This document shows positions 45,361 to 55,577 of a DNA stretch of 64,000 nt, in pieces (within the stretch, counting starts at the first letter, position 1; every line of letters begins with the position of its first letter). This DNA comes from Caenorhabditis remanei (taxonomy: Eukaryota; Nematoda; Chromadorea; Rhabditida; Rhabditidae), in the NCBI RefSeq assembly GCF_010183535.1, contig NC_071332.1, positions 9,858,001 through 9,922,000 on the forward strand. The letters are read 5' to 3'. The position numbers and the translations under genes were made by a program. A model generated the notes under the pieces. That model saw nothing but the letters and a program-made list of their open reading frames with translations. It did not search any database and was not told the origin of the DNA.

Positions 45361-48300
45361 ATGCTTCATATTCTTCTACTTTTTGCTGTTTTTGGGACAA
45401 CATGGAAAGCAGTTGATGGTCAACTTAGTGAGTTTTCCGGTTATGTTTTATATCTAAATTTCAGTTTCATATCAGATTTATTCTCAATTTCAACTATCTC
45501 ATATTCAGGATTATGTGAGGCTGAAGGTTCATGTCGTCATTGTGCAGATAGTAGATACTCCTACTATCGATGTCGAATGCAAGATGACTGTTTCATTGGT
45601 GAAGTTTGTGACAATGGATTCTGTTGTCCGAACACTTTACCCACATTTTCACTACAGCGAGAACGTAAGTTTTTGTTTCAAAAATCTATTCTAACGGTAT
45701 ACTTTGCATTTATCCTAACCATTTCTAACTCAAACTAACCCACTGCATGTTCTCAGCTACTAGCCCTAAACCAAAAACAACAAATTCAACATTCGATCCA
45801 CCGGCCGATGAGCCTTGTCCTGATGACTCCAGATGGTCGAGAAGATGTTCAAGAGACGAGGATTGTACACACCAAGAAGAACTTTGTATCGAAGGAAAAT
45901 GTTGCAAAAGTGAGTGTACTTTTATTTGAAAAAAATTACAAAGTTTCAAGGTTTTATCTTCATTTTTGTGTTTTTTTCTCACTTACACTATACATAAAAA
46001 AAGGCCATTAAGATGCGTTAGAGGTCATAGAATTGAGGAAACAAATGTGATCGAGTCATTGAATTGTTTCGAAGAAATACATGTATGACGGAAAATATTT
46101 GATTCAACGTAAAAAGTGCTGCTAGTTTGATTGAGAATCATCCGATAGTATGGAGTCTTATAAGCTCCCAAATTGAAAATATCAAAGTGCATTTTGGAAA
46201 TTACTTCAGAATCTCCGACGTCAATAAGGTTATAGAAAGACAATCCTTTGATATTTGAATCAGGAAAAAAAGTATTTCTGAGAAGTTGATGAGCTTTTTC
46301 ATCAGCATAAGTAACACGAAGATCTATTGAAGTGATGATAACAAACGAATTGGAAGATATGGTTACTGTAGATAAAACAGGTGTAGGCATAGGGTAACAA
46401 GCAATCATTCGGGTATTTGGATTGGGTCCCATTGTGATTTCAAGACGAAGCACTTTGTAGCCAGGCGATGCACGTACTGCATCTTTATTCGCTCGTTTGG
46501 TTAGACTAGATTTCACTCGGACATTGCACATTTGAGGCCAGTAACGATCACAGTAGTTTAATGCCTGAACAACAATAATTATAAGAAAATCACATATGAA
46601 AAATAAAAAACTGACGGAATTGAAGCAATTGATATCTTGTTCGTGGATATATTCTACCATTGGATTTCCTGTCATTTCAACTTGTGACAGTCCCAAATAA
46701 ATGCTAATCGTTTCGCTTATATAAAGAACATCTCCACGACGATCCAGAATCACAAAGAATCCATCGAGTAGCTGAAAATTCAAAGTTGTCATATATAATT
46801 CCAACAAACTTACATCCAAATGATTATTGGTCCAATGGGAATCACTTCCATAGTAGTAATCTGCAGAGCTGTATGCTCTTCTTGATTGACCGAATATGTT
46901 GTATAGCTTGATGTAGGCAGTTGCGAGTCGAACCATTGTTGTTTTATCAATATGTTGTCCTGAAATTGCTCTAGCCAATGGAAGTTCTTTCGCTAATTGA
47001 GAGAACTCGTAGTTTTCCATTTGCCGCCGTTGCTGGGCTTGAGATTTTGATGGTTTTTCTGAATATTTCGAAATTTGATAAAAATTATTTTCGAAACTTA
47101 CGCTTATCTCGGTATGGACTGCTTTCCATGTTTTTTTGTCAGTGGGAAGTATAAAATAGCTTATTCTTCTCATTCCCAATGTTTATATACAATCTTCTGA
47201 ATGAGTAATTAGTATGCGGATCATGGAATTGGAGATGAAAACTAATTACGCAATATGGTGCACAATTCGATTTCCCCCTCCTCCTTTTTTCTTGAAATAA
47301 AAACAAATCGAACGACCGTAATATTGCAGCATGTGCAATGAGAAGGAGGGCTCTTCTAGACGAATTGAGATCTTTGGAAATCGTTGGACAGGCAATTCCA
47401 CTTTGTGAAGACAGTGGATTAGCTTGGAGAAGAAGGTACGTGAATAAATATGCAAAAAGAAAAAAAAGTAAGTAAAAGTAAGTAAATCAGTGGCCGAATG
47501 GTCTAGAGGTATGATTCTCGCTTCGGGTGCGAGAGGTCCCGGGTTCGATTCCCGGTTCGGCCCAAACTTTTTTGTCCTATAAACATGATAAATATTTTCA
47601 GACAATGCCTAGCTGGAACTGAAGTATGTTGGTGTGTAACGCGATACGGAAGAAGATTGACAGGAAAAGAAAGTAAAGATGAGAAAGGGTGTGAAACTGT
47701 GAGAAGGAAACAAGAGAATCTAGCACTGAAAGCAGCTGCATTATTGAGGGAACAAAAGGAGAGAGAAGAGGTGTCATACATCGATTCACACAGATTTCAC
47801 AGAATGTTCATTTTCAGACCTGCAAGAGTGTGTCACCAGGCGAATGCCCCCTGCCTCTCAACACCTCCATAACTACTTTAACCCGGTGCTTATGCGATTC
47901 TGAATGCGAAGCCGGAACAAAATGTTGTCCTGGTTCCATCACTAACCCTAACTACCACGCTTGCTTACCATCTCTAACAAAAATAATGAATGAACCTATT
48001 TCTAATGAAAGTCGGTGATTTCACCCTCTCCCAAAACAAGCTTATGTTTTTTTTCAGTAAACCCAACAATATCTATGGTTTGTGGTGCAAATGAACAGTA
48101 CTCCGCTTGCTACTCATCTTGTCAGCCATCGTGCCAAGACCCGTCAACTCCTGCATGTCCAGCTCCCGGATGTCAACAAGGATGTATTTGTCTTCCAGGT
48201 AACTTTCTCTCTGTTCAGTGAATGGATAACTGTTCGTGTTCTCAGGATACATCCGTCGTGATAGCTCTCCTCGATCAGCGTGTGTTCCACGAGCATTGTG

Positions 48301-50521
48301 TCAAGCATACGATCTGACCATTAGATGTGCAGATGAACGTCGTCAATATCAAACATGTGGAAGTGCGTGTCCTATAAGTTGCGCGACAAGAAATCAACCA
48401 AGATGTAATGAAAGATGTGTCACTGGATGCTTCTGCAAAATTCCATTTATTTTGGAGAATGCTGATGATCCACTACATTCAAGGTGTGAATTTATAGTTG
48501 ATAGCTAAATTTCATCCTGAAATTTCAGGTGTATCTTGCCATCCGAGTGTCCTGAAATACCAACTCCGGCTCCTGAGATAGTCGAACAATTTGTACAAAG
48601 AAATCCTCAAATGGTTGGAACTTTTGGGAATACAAACATTCAGTATCCGACGACTCCTCGCACTACTCAGTCTCCACCAACACTTCCAACTGTTTCCACG
48701 ACAAGAAGCTTCGGAACAACTCCACATCAAAAACTTCCAACTTTGATTCCGGAGCAACATTGTGAACATCCATTGAAAAACTATCAAAGTTGTGGAAGTA
48801 AATGCCCAGCATCTTGTGATCGTCCATTGTCACAAGCAGCTTCACTCGATTGTGCACTCTCTTGTGAACCTGGATGTTTCTGTAGATTACCATACGTTCT
48901 CGCTGATTCGAAAGATCCGAACTCTACATGTATTCTTCCTCAACTATGTCCAAGAAAGTCGATTCCTCCATCCACTGCCAGTCTTCCTGCAACACAATCT
49001 TGTCCAGATCCACGGAAAGAATGGAGTCAGTGTGGAGCTCTCCACTGCTCCAGGTCTTGTACCAACCCTCTCGGTCGTTGTGGTGCTGGACAATGTTTTG
49101 CTGGATGTGTTTGCCGTCAGCCATATGTTCTTCTTCATCCGAATGATCCAACTTCGAGATGTGTTCTACCTGCAGAATGTGATCGTGGATGTGAAGATGA
49201 GACAAAGGAGTTCATGACTTGTGGAAGTTCTTGTCCAATGGGATGCGATAATCGTCATCCCAAGAACTGTGCACCCTGCCAAACTGGATGTTTCTGTAAA
49301 AATGGATTGGTTTTCGAAAATTCTGCTACCTGGCATACATCGAAATGTATCAGAATAGATGAGTGTCCAGCAGAGGAGGAAACAACGACTGAACCGACAA
49401 CAACAATTACAGTTTCAACCACTCCAGGTGAACTTTATTTCTCATCATCTTTCTAATTTGTATAATTTTAGATACAACTCTTCCGCCTGCAACTACAGTA
49501 ATCGCACAACTCGCCGAAACTCGAGGACACACTTTTTCATCTGATTCTGATCTTCTCGCTCTCAAACCTACAGTATCTCAATCTGAATGCCCTGCCACAA
49601 CATTCGATGTAGGTGGTCGTGGATGTAATTCTGATATGGATTGCCCAGTTGAACAAAGATGTTGTCGACCAATGATAGTATCGCTTGGAGTGAATCCCCA
49701 GCGGTGTGTATGTCCAGATAAACATGCTGTATGGTCTTCTTGTGGGACTCTTTGTCCAGAATATTGTGGTCAGCCATCGATTCCAGTGTGTTCTGGTACT
49801 TGTAGTGCCGGATGTCATTGTGCTCCAGGATTTGTAAGAGCAAGGAATGATGTGACTGCTCCGTGTGTTCCAAGAGAAAGCTGTCTGAGTTCTCTGGGAT
49901 CGACGACAACTAATCGAATGAGGATATCTCCAGTGGCTGCAAGTATGGATGAACCAATGAGATTCGCAACAATCAGAGAGATTACACCACATGATCCGTG
50001 GATGGATGATGTTGTGAGTCTACAAACTTTCTTGAAATAAAAAAAATGCGTTTAATAATGTAGAAATAAAATAGTCATTTTCAGATAGCCGTTGCTATTC
50101 TTCTGACTCGAGAGGGAACTCAAATCGGACGCTTTACATTCTCCCAACTGACTACAACAGCTCTTCGAATTCACGGAGAAGTATATACACTTCCACTCGG
50201 TCGACATGCTGTTGTACTTCATCAATTCGGAGATTCATCAGAAGGATGTTCTCGGGTCGGCGCTCCATTCTCTAAATCTCTCAGCCCATCATTAGGTGAT
50301 ATAACTGAGACTGGGAAATTCGATCGGATTGTTGATTGGCCGGTTGCCGATGTTGTTGGGAGAGCTGTTGTTATCTATTCGTTAGTTGGAAATTGGTTTC
50401 AACCAGAATATATTTCGTCAAAAATTTCAGATTCTCGACGTCGGAATGGAGTTTGAGAACGCATTTCGGAGAGAAACCGTTGGCGTGTGGAACAATTGGA
50501 ATTGCAAAAGTCGCTCGTTAA
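45361..50521 (+). CDS. Secreted thyroglobulin/WAP/TIL multidomain protein with C-terminal SOD-like domain
   Basis: Twelve exons with consistent phases: 45361-45427, 45509-45664, 45757-45909, 47330-47435, 47602-47770, 47818-48010, 48058-48198, 48246-48483, 48529-49427, 49472-50013, 50085-50380, 50431-50521; 1,016 residues. It starts with a signal peptide (MLHILLLFAVFGTTWKAVDG). Two cysteine-rich WAP-like knots follow, then a thyroglobulin type-1 repeat (ALLDELRSLE... CWCVTRYGRRLTG), another WAP-like repeat and at least six TIL (trypsin-inhibitor-like) repeats of the form CxxxCPxxCxxxxxxCxxxCxxGCxC, with a Pro/Thr linker. The last two exons (residues ~889-1016) read as a Cu/Zn superoxide dismutase fold: VVLHQFGD, GCSRVGAPF, LGDI, VVGRAVVIYS and ACGTIGIAKV. 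The copper/zinc histidines are mostly gone, but the two disulfide cysteines remain. TIL and thyroglobulin repeats usually inhibit proteases, so the protein is probably an extracellular inhibitor or matrix component. Intron 3 hosts hlh-34 and intron 4 a tRNA. Confidence 0.85.
46025..47129 (-). CDS. hlh-34: bHLH-PAS transcription factor, HLH-34-like
   Basis: Four minus-strand exons: 47102-47129, 46814-47058, 46616-46771, 46025-46564; 322 residues. The first nine codons (MESSPYRDK) splice in phase into a degenerate basic region (KSQAQQRRQ). This is followed by helix 1 (NYEFSQLAKELPLARAI), the loop, and helix 2 (IDKTTMVRLATAYIKLYNI), the Sim/Trh-type bHLH. PAS-A follows in exon 3 (LLDGFFVILDRRGDVLYISE... 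QVEMTGNPMVEYIHEQD), and exon 4 holds the PAS-B-like part (ITSIDLRVTYADEKAHQLL). It is a nuclear DNA-binding factor, expected to dimerise with an ARNT partner (AHA-1 in worms); C. elegans hlh-34 (recalled as T01D3.2) is neuronal. The whole gene lies antisense inside intron 3 (45910-47329) of the SOD-like protein gene. The protein ends soon after PAS-B, shorter than fly or mammalian Sim/NPAS proteins. Confidence 0.88.
47492..47563 (+). tRNA. tRNA-Pro (anticodon CGG)
   Basis: A 72-base cloverleaf. The acceptor stem GGCCGAA (47492-47498) pairs with TTCGGCC (47556-47562), with discriminator C at 47563. The D arm has the A-box TGGTCTAGAGGTATGA. The anticodon stem CTCGC/GCGAG encloses loop TTCGGGT, so the anticodon is CGG, reading proline CCG. 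The T arm has GGTTCGATTCC (B box). A T-run follows from ~47567 as a Pol III terminator. It lies on the sense strand inside intron 4 (47436-47601) of a protein-coding gene. Confidence 0.95.
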
Positions 50522-50944
50522 ACTTCTGATTCTTTAATTTTTCGAAATTCATGATCTTCTGATATTCTTGACTTAAAACTCGAATGGTACCCTTGCTCAT
50601 ATCACTGATGTTAACTGTTTCATCAATAAATACTCATACTTTAATCATTGAAATATTCTAGAGATGATTGAGATGGTTTTTAGTCTTTTTTTTGTTTGAA
50701 AAAACCAAAAATGAAATCGGTCCAACATTGTGCAAAATGAGAATTATCTACCCACATTCACTCTCTTCTCATAAAAATAATTGATAGTTATCTTCTTCGC
50801 TGTGAACGAAATTCTTTCTTCCTTCTTTTTGATTGATCTCGTATCCATTTTCCACTCGAAAGAACGAGAACAAAACTCATTAGAAAACAATTCAATTTAT
50901 ATTTCTGATACCTTAGCCCCAAATAGTCAAAAGAGTTAGACAGA
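50522..50944. other. Intergenic spacer
   Basis: Contains the 3' flank of the SOD-like protein gene, with AATAAA near 50624-50629, and the upstream region of the GPCR gene. No gene is seen. Confidence 0.5.
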
Positions 50945-52058
50945 ATGAGTCCTGACAATTCAACTGTGACTGAAAAACAACTCGTTATCGCTGGATATTC
51001 CACTCTTTTGGTACGTTGCATTCGCAATTAGTTTGAGATTTTTGTCCTCAAAATTTCAGATATCTGCAATCGGTTTGTCTCTAAATCTGTTGATATTTTT
51101 CAAATTTGCCTCCCCGAGACAGCTTTCGAATGGTTTTTATGTGTTGTGTCTCTCCAAATCTATCAGTAATTCAATTATTTGCCTCATAGGTTTATGTTGG
51201 GTTGGACCTGCTATTCTGATGTAAGTTATATTCCAGACGATTTATATCAGAAAACTTTAATGTTTTCTTCTATTGCAGCAACCATTTATTTCTTCCGATA
51301 TTTTTCAATAAACTTCTCGGTCAACTCAATGAATACGGTATCTATTTAATGGGCCCATTGACTCAACTTCTGATGGCAATCGATCGATTTCTAATTATTT
51401 TCTTTCCTCTTGGTATTTCTGATCGTCAGAGATGTAGAGTTTCAGTGTTTTCCATCTCTTTATGTTGGCTTATATGCTTTGGTTTCGTTGGAATCACTTA
51501 TAAATGTAAGTGAAATTGAATCATATCGGATCAGAACACCCGAATTTCTAGACAAATGCTGGGTGTATTACTCACTGAAATCATTAAATTATGAGGCTGA
51601 AAACGAAGAATGTGACCAGATGAATCTGAATATTTTTTCATATTTCTGCATTTCATTAGCTGCTTCAACTATTACAATTCAACTTTCAAATTTCGTTGGA
51701 ATTATGTCATTGGTGAACACTGTGGAATTTTAGTATATGAATACTAGTTTTTCAGTCTTCAAAAAGTTCTTCGTCTAACTCGACTTCTAACGCGCAGCGT
51801 CGTCGAAGCATTCGACTTTTCATTCAGGTAATATATCATTGATTTACTTCAAGATATAATAATCTTCAGTGTGTCATCCAAGATTGTCTCCATGTTTTCG
51901 ACCTTCTGAATTCGAATAATTATTTTAAAGTGAATACTGTGCTCGGCCACTTTTTTATTTTTACATTTTCTCTAATATTTGTTCACGCTGTAGACGGTTG
52001 CATCATGTGCCTTTTTCATTTCCATGGATGTAGTTTCCGAAAAACGGAAGATTCATAG
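50945..52058 (+). CDS. Seven-transmembrane chemoreceptor, Srx-like
   Basis: Six exons: 50945-51010, 51060-51220, 51279-51505, 51552-51712, 51756-51827, 51870-52058; 291 residues, phases agreeing. Hydrophobic helices alternate with short loops. The pattern fits nematode 7TM_GPCR_Srx: an N-terminal glycosylation site (NST), LLIFFKFASPRQLSNGFYVL, the third-helix motif QLLMAIDRFLIIFFPL (DRF in the DRY position), a Ser-rich third intracellular loop (SSKSSSSNSTSNAQ), and the C-terminal HAVDGCIM typical of the family. Such receptors usually act in the cilia of chemosensory neurons; the ligand is unknown. It appears intact and stands alone, not in a cluster. Confidence 0.8.
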
Positions 52059-52339
52059 AAGGTTGCTGCTGCAACTTGAAATATTTAATGTTTACAATCT
52101 ATAAAAATCTATAAAATTTTTCACGCCGAAAGTTCGTATGTACAGGGAAAAGAAAGTAGCCGGGTACCCATAAGCAGAGAAAAAGAAGTGGAAAGGAGAA
52201 AAAAGAGGAATAGACAAGAAAAACAGATAGAAATCACAATGAAACGCGGATAAAAACTGGAAAGTGATGATGATGGTGATAAACTCGAATATAAAGCTTA
52301 CTTTAAATACACACAAATGAAATTATACACAAGAAATGC

Positions 52340-54303
52340 TCAATGAGAGTGACCAGATGCAAGAATAGCAGGAACTATAGCTCCACTGATTATTAACAAA
52401 AGCTCTTTGAGAGTATAACTAGGCCCGGAGGAATGAGAATGACCTATTGAAGATGGTGACGTGGCATCGACGACGAGTGAATATTCAGTTTGTTTGTTAT
52501 TTGCCTGAAATGAATTTATTACTTTCGTTGAGCAAGTTTGTGAGAACTTTCTGTCTCCATAGTTTTAATAAATTTAGAGAATATTCAAAAGTTCAAAAAG
52601 TTACATCTTCATGAACTTCCTTCCGGATACAATCTATAATTGGATTCCGAAATTCATTTTCTTTAATTTTCATTGAAAGACGAACGCGAAATAGATAACT
52701 AAACTTTACTCTCTGCTCAAAACAAATAATCAAACCCACCAGTTCTGGAAGCACGTGCACTGTAGCCACGTAGAGGAATGTGCCAGCTGAGAATAGCATG
52801 AGTACACCTGTCGACGATTCCGACCGCATTGACTCGCCCATCTATAAAATTTATACGTTTTAACTGTTTGTTATACTCTTCTCAGCTTCAACTCACATGC
52901 ATAATTATGGCAAATGTGACAAGTGCAGCTACTGGAGCAGCAGCTGAAAACACAATGAGATGTTTGCGTATCGCTCGTCGGTCGATGGATTCCATCAGAA
53001 GAAATGAGACGAGTCCAAAAGCTGCTGGAGCTTTGTGGAGCATGATAGCAACGAAAACGATGAGTTGAACATCAGACTTGTTGATTACTGATGCACTGCC
53101 CAAAGCGACTCCATCGGCTGAAAATATTGAATTTCAATAAAAAAAAAGAAATTTATGGATTTTAAAGAGCCTTTAATAGTGACTGCTTGTGATACAAGAA
53201 CACAAAACAGTAATTAAATAAGGAAGACTTTAAAAAATGTTTTACGAATTTTTGAACAGGGCAGTCTGTTCTTTTTTTTTTAACTCCATATTTCACACTG
53301 TCGACCCCGGCGGTTAGGCGCCGCAGACCAACTGGTTTTTGGAAAAATAGTTTACCTGCGGCATGAACTACCAATCCGATCGTTGCAGAGATTCCAATTC
53401 GACTTCTTCCTGCTCGATCATCTGAAAAAGAGCTCGAAAATATGAAAACCTCCAAAAAAAAACTCACTTCTGGCTACAGTGGCGCTTCCGATTTGATCGA
53501 CAAGCAGCATTAACACGAAACCAAGTACTAAAGAATAACCTATTTGAGAATGAACATTTCCGTGTCCATGAGAATGTTCTTCTTCATGTTCTCCATGCCC
53601 TTCGTGTTCTTTTTCGGTTTGCTCATTGTTTGAGTGCGTTTCTATTACTGCATCCCGTTTCGTTCGATTCAATACATCCTCCTCTAATGGCGAGCGGACG
53701 ACTCTTCCGATGCTGAAAACAGTATATTTTAGTATTTTGAATGGACGGAACCACTCCAATTGATCAGTTTATCTCAATTTTAGATATTTAGAAATCGTTT
53801 TTAGTTAAAAAAAAAAACTCACGCTTCATTCAATACTGCATTTTGAGGGATGATTCTTGGTAGATTGTCTTCCTTGTCTTTCGCATTTTCTAAAATCTGC
53901 TTCGCCTCGGCAGGATTCGCGATCGCTCCGACCTGTACGGCAGCCGGATTCTCATGTACATGGTTGTGGTGACTGACGGCTAAAAAACAACTCGTCTTCA
54001 CATTTATATATTCTTCTTCATTAGAATAAAATTCAGGTAAAACGAACCGCACTGAGCTCCATACAATGCTTCAACACCTTCTGGAATAATAACGGATAGT
54101 GCAGTACCCACAAGCAATCCGGCTCCGAATATACTCACTAACCGAATGCGAGACTGCAATTAATCATTAATAAGCCGGTGAAACTGTATTGAAAATTTGA
54201 AAATTACTTCTGATAAACTGAACATCAGGGGTATAGAACCAGCTATCCAACTACCAAAGAACATCGCAGTCGAGAGTATTAACAAGAAGCTGATGCCCTC
54301 CAT
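52340..54303 (-). CDS. zipt-9: ZIP zinc transporter, ZIP9 (SLC39A9) type
   Basis: Eight minus-strand exons: 54208-54303, 54048-54153, 53823-53979, 53468-53712, 53356-53421, 52897-53117, 52740-52841, 52340-52504; 385 residues, all phases checked. ZIP9 hallmarks are [18 protein letters not shown] near the N-terminus, the metal-site helices HAADGVALG and [18 protein letters not shown], and the terminal GHSH. The loop between helices 2 and 3 (exons 3-4) is long and histidine/glutamate-rich ([17 protein letters not shown]), making the protein ~80 residues longer than human ZIP9 as recalled. ZIP proteins bring zinc into the cytosol from outside or from organelles; ZIP9 members sit at the Golgi and plasma membrane. 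In C. elegans zipt-9 (recalled as T01D3.5) affects sperm maturation. Reading through the last intron gives a different C-terminus (stop 52593) that lacks the final helix. Confidence 0.88.
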
Positions 54304-54717
54304 TTCCTATAAAATCAATATTTCAGTTATAAAGTTTATATAAGATGATTTGTAATTTTTTAAAGGAAACAAAAAAGCGAAATGACTTGGCAAACGATTT
54401 TAGATGATGCGCCGATAAAGTGAAAACACTGAAACAAAGAAAAAAAAGAATTTATTTGAGATGTACAACGGAGCGCACTTGCATACATAAACACAGAATC
54501 CATGTGGATTCAGATGAAATGTTTGAATAGGTTCAGAATAGACATTGAAAAAGAAGATTTGTTCGAAAAACAGAAGAAACATATATTATACAATTGTTCT
54601 GATAGTTCTTCAGTAAATTCGATATGTAGATCCAAGATTTGACATAGTGTATCTCACACTGATTAGTTAGAATTCCTAACATAGGAGGATTAATTCAGAA
54701 CTGTAGTAATACCACCT
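54304..54717. other. Spacer between zipt-9 and a candidate small gene
   Basis: Upstream region of zipt-9 and 3' flank of the minus-strand candidate gene. No other feature is supported. Confidence 0.4.
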
Positions 54718-55389
54718 TCATGATATTCTTCTATTTGGAACTTTCGTTCGGTATCGTTGTTCTTTTTGAATCCTTCTTTCCTCTTGGATCTTCAGCGTAA
54801 AACTTGGCGTTATGGCTCTGGCTATAATTGAAAAATCGGAGTGTCACTAAAAAGATCACAGGTTCAAAACATTTCAAAGACTACACTACTTGCGTGGGAG
54901 GTTATCATTTCCATTTCGATATCAATTGATAATATAACCGCAAAACTATTTTGCCGTCTCTTCCTGTAATAAAAATTGTCTTTTTTTTCTGAACGATTCT
55001 TCAAAAACCATTTTACATTATATCTGTCAACAAATCAGAACAAAACGAGACGCCTACATGAACTTTACCTTTTTTTTAGATGATATTTTCAACCGAACGA
55101 AAGGTTGAATGACAATATTAAGTGGTCGGAATGATGCCAAAACATTTGTTTCGCTGAAAAAAGATAACAGTAAAGAAGCACCGAAATGTCAATGATTCAC
55201 ATTGTTTCGAGGAGAATTAAGAGAATCATGACGAAAACGATGATGATGAATTGATGTGATAGTTTGCACCCGAATTATCATTTCCTCTCTCTTTTTTTCT
55301 AGACTCTCCAATAATTCTTCACTCCTGCACTTCTTCAATTCTTCTTCCTCTAATATGATCTTAACACTCTGATAATCGCCTTCAAACAA
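54718..55389 (-). CDS. Candidate uncharacterised small gene (exons partly resolved)
   Basis: Three stretches on the minus strand join in phase with good splice sites: 55094-55153 (reads ETNVLASFRPLNIVIQPFV), 54890-54963 (KRRQNSFAVILSIDIEME) and 54718-54821 (KIQEERRIQKEQRYRTK, stop TGA 54718-54720). Upstream, 55201-55383 is open and coding-like (KIILEEEELKKCRSEELLE, coiled-coil style) with a GTGAAT donor at its end, but its phase does not fit the next exon in the simplest join. No start codon is assigned. The combined product would be basic and soluble, about 80-140 residues. No family is recognised. It could be a real worm-specific gene or a decayed one. Confidence 0.4.
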
Positions 55390-55577
55390 TATGAATCAAA
55401 TCGAAATGTCGCGGGCACACTGATAAATGTCGTATTTGTGGGAAAAGACCAAACTAGGCCTTGTATTGGAGTTGATTTTGAGTGACGATGACTGAAATTT
55501 TATGAATTTACTGATAACGATAGTTTATAAGGGAACCTATCGGTTTCAGTTGAAGAAGTGAGAAGTAGAACCTCAAT

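Noticed and set aside
48512..48893. Minus-strand frames over the TIL exon
   Set aside because: Shadows of the sense TIL-coding exon, which has the correct cysteine pattern.
52593..52739. Alternative C-terminus of zipt-9 by intron read-through
   Set aside because: Loses the last helix and the GHSH end shared by ZIP9 proteins; the spliced end fits the family.
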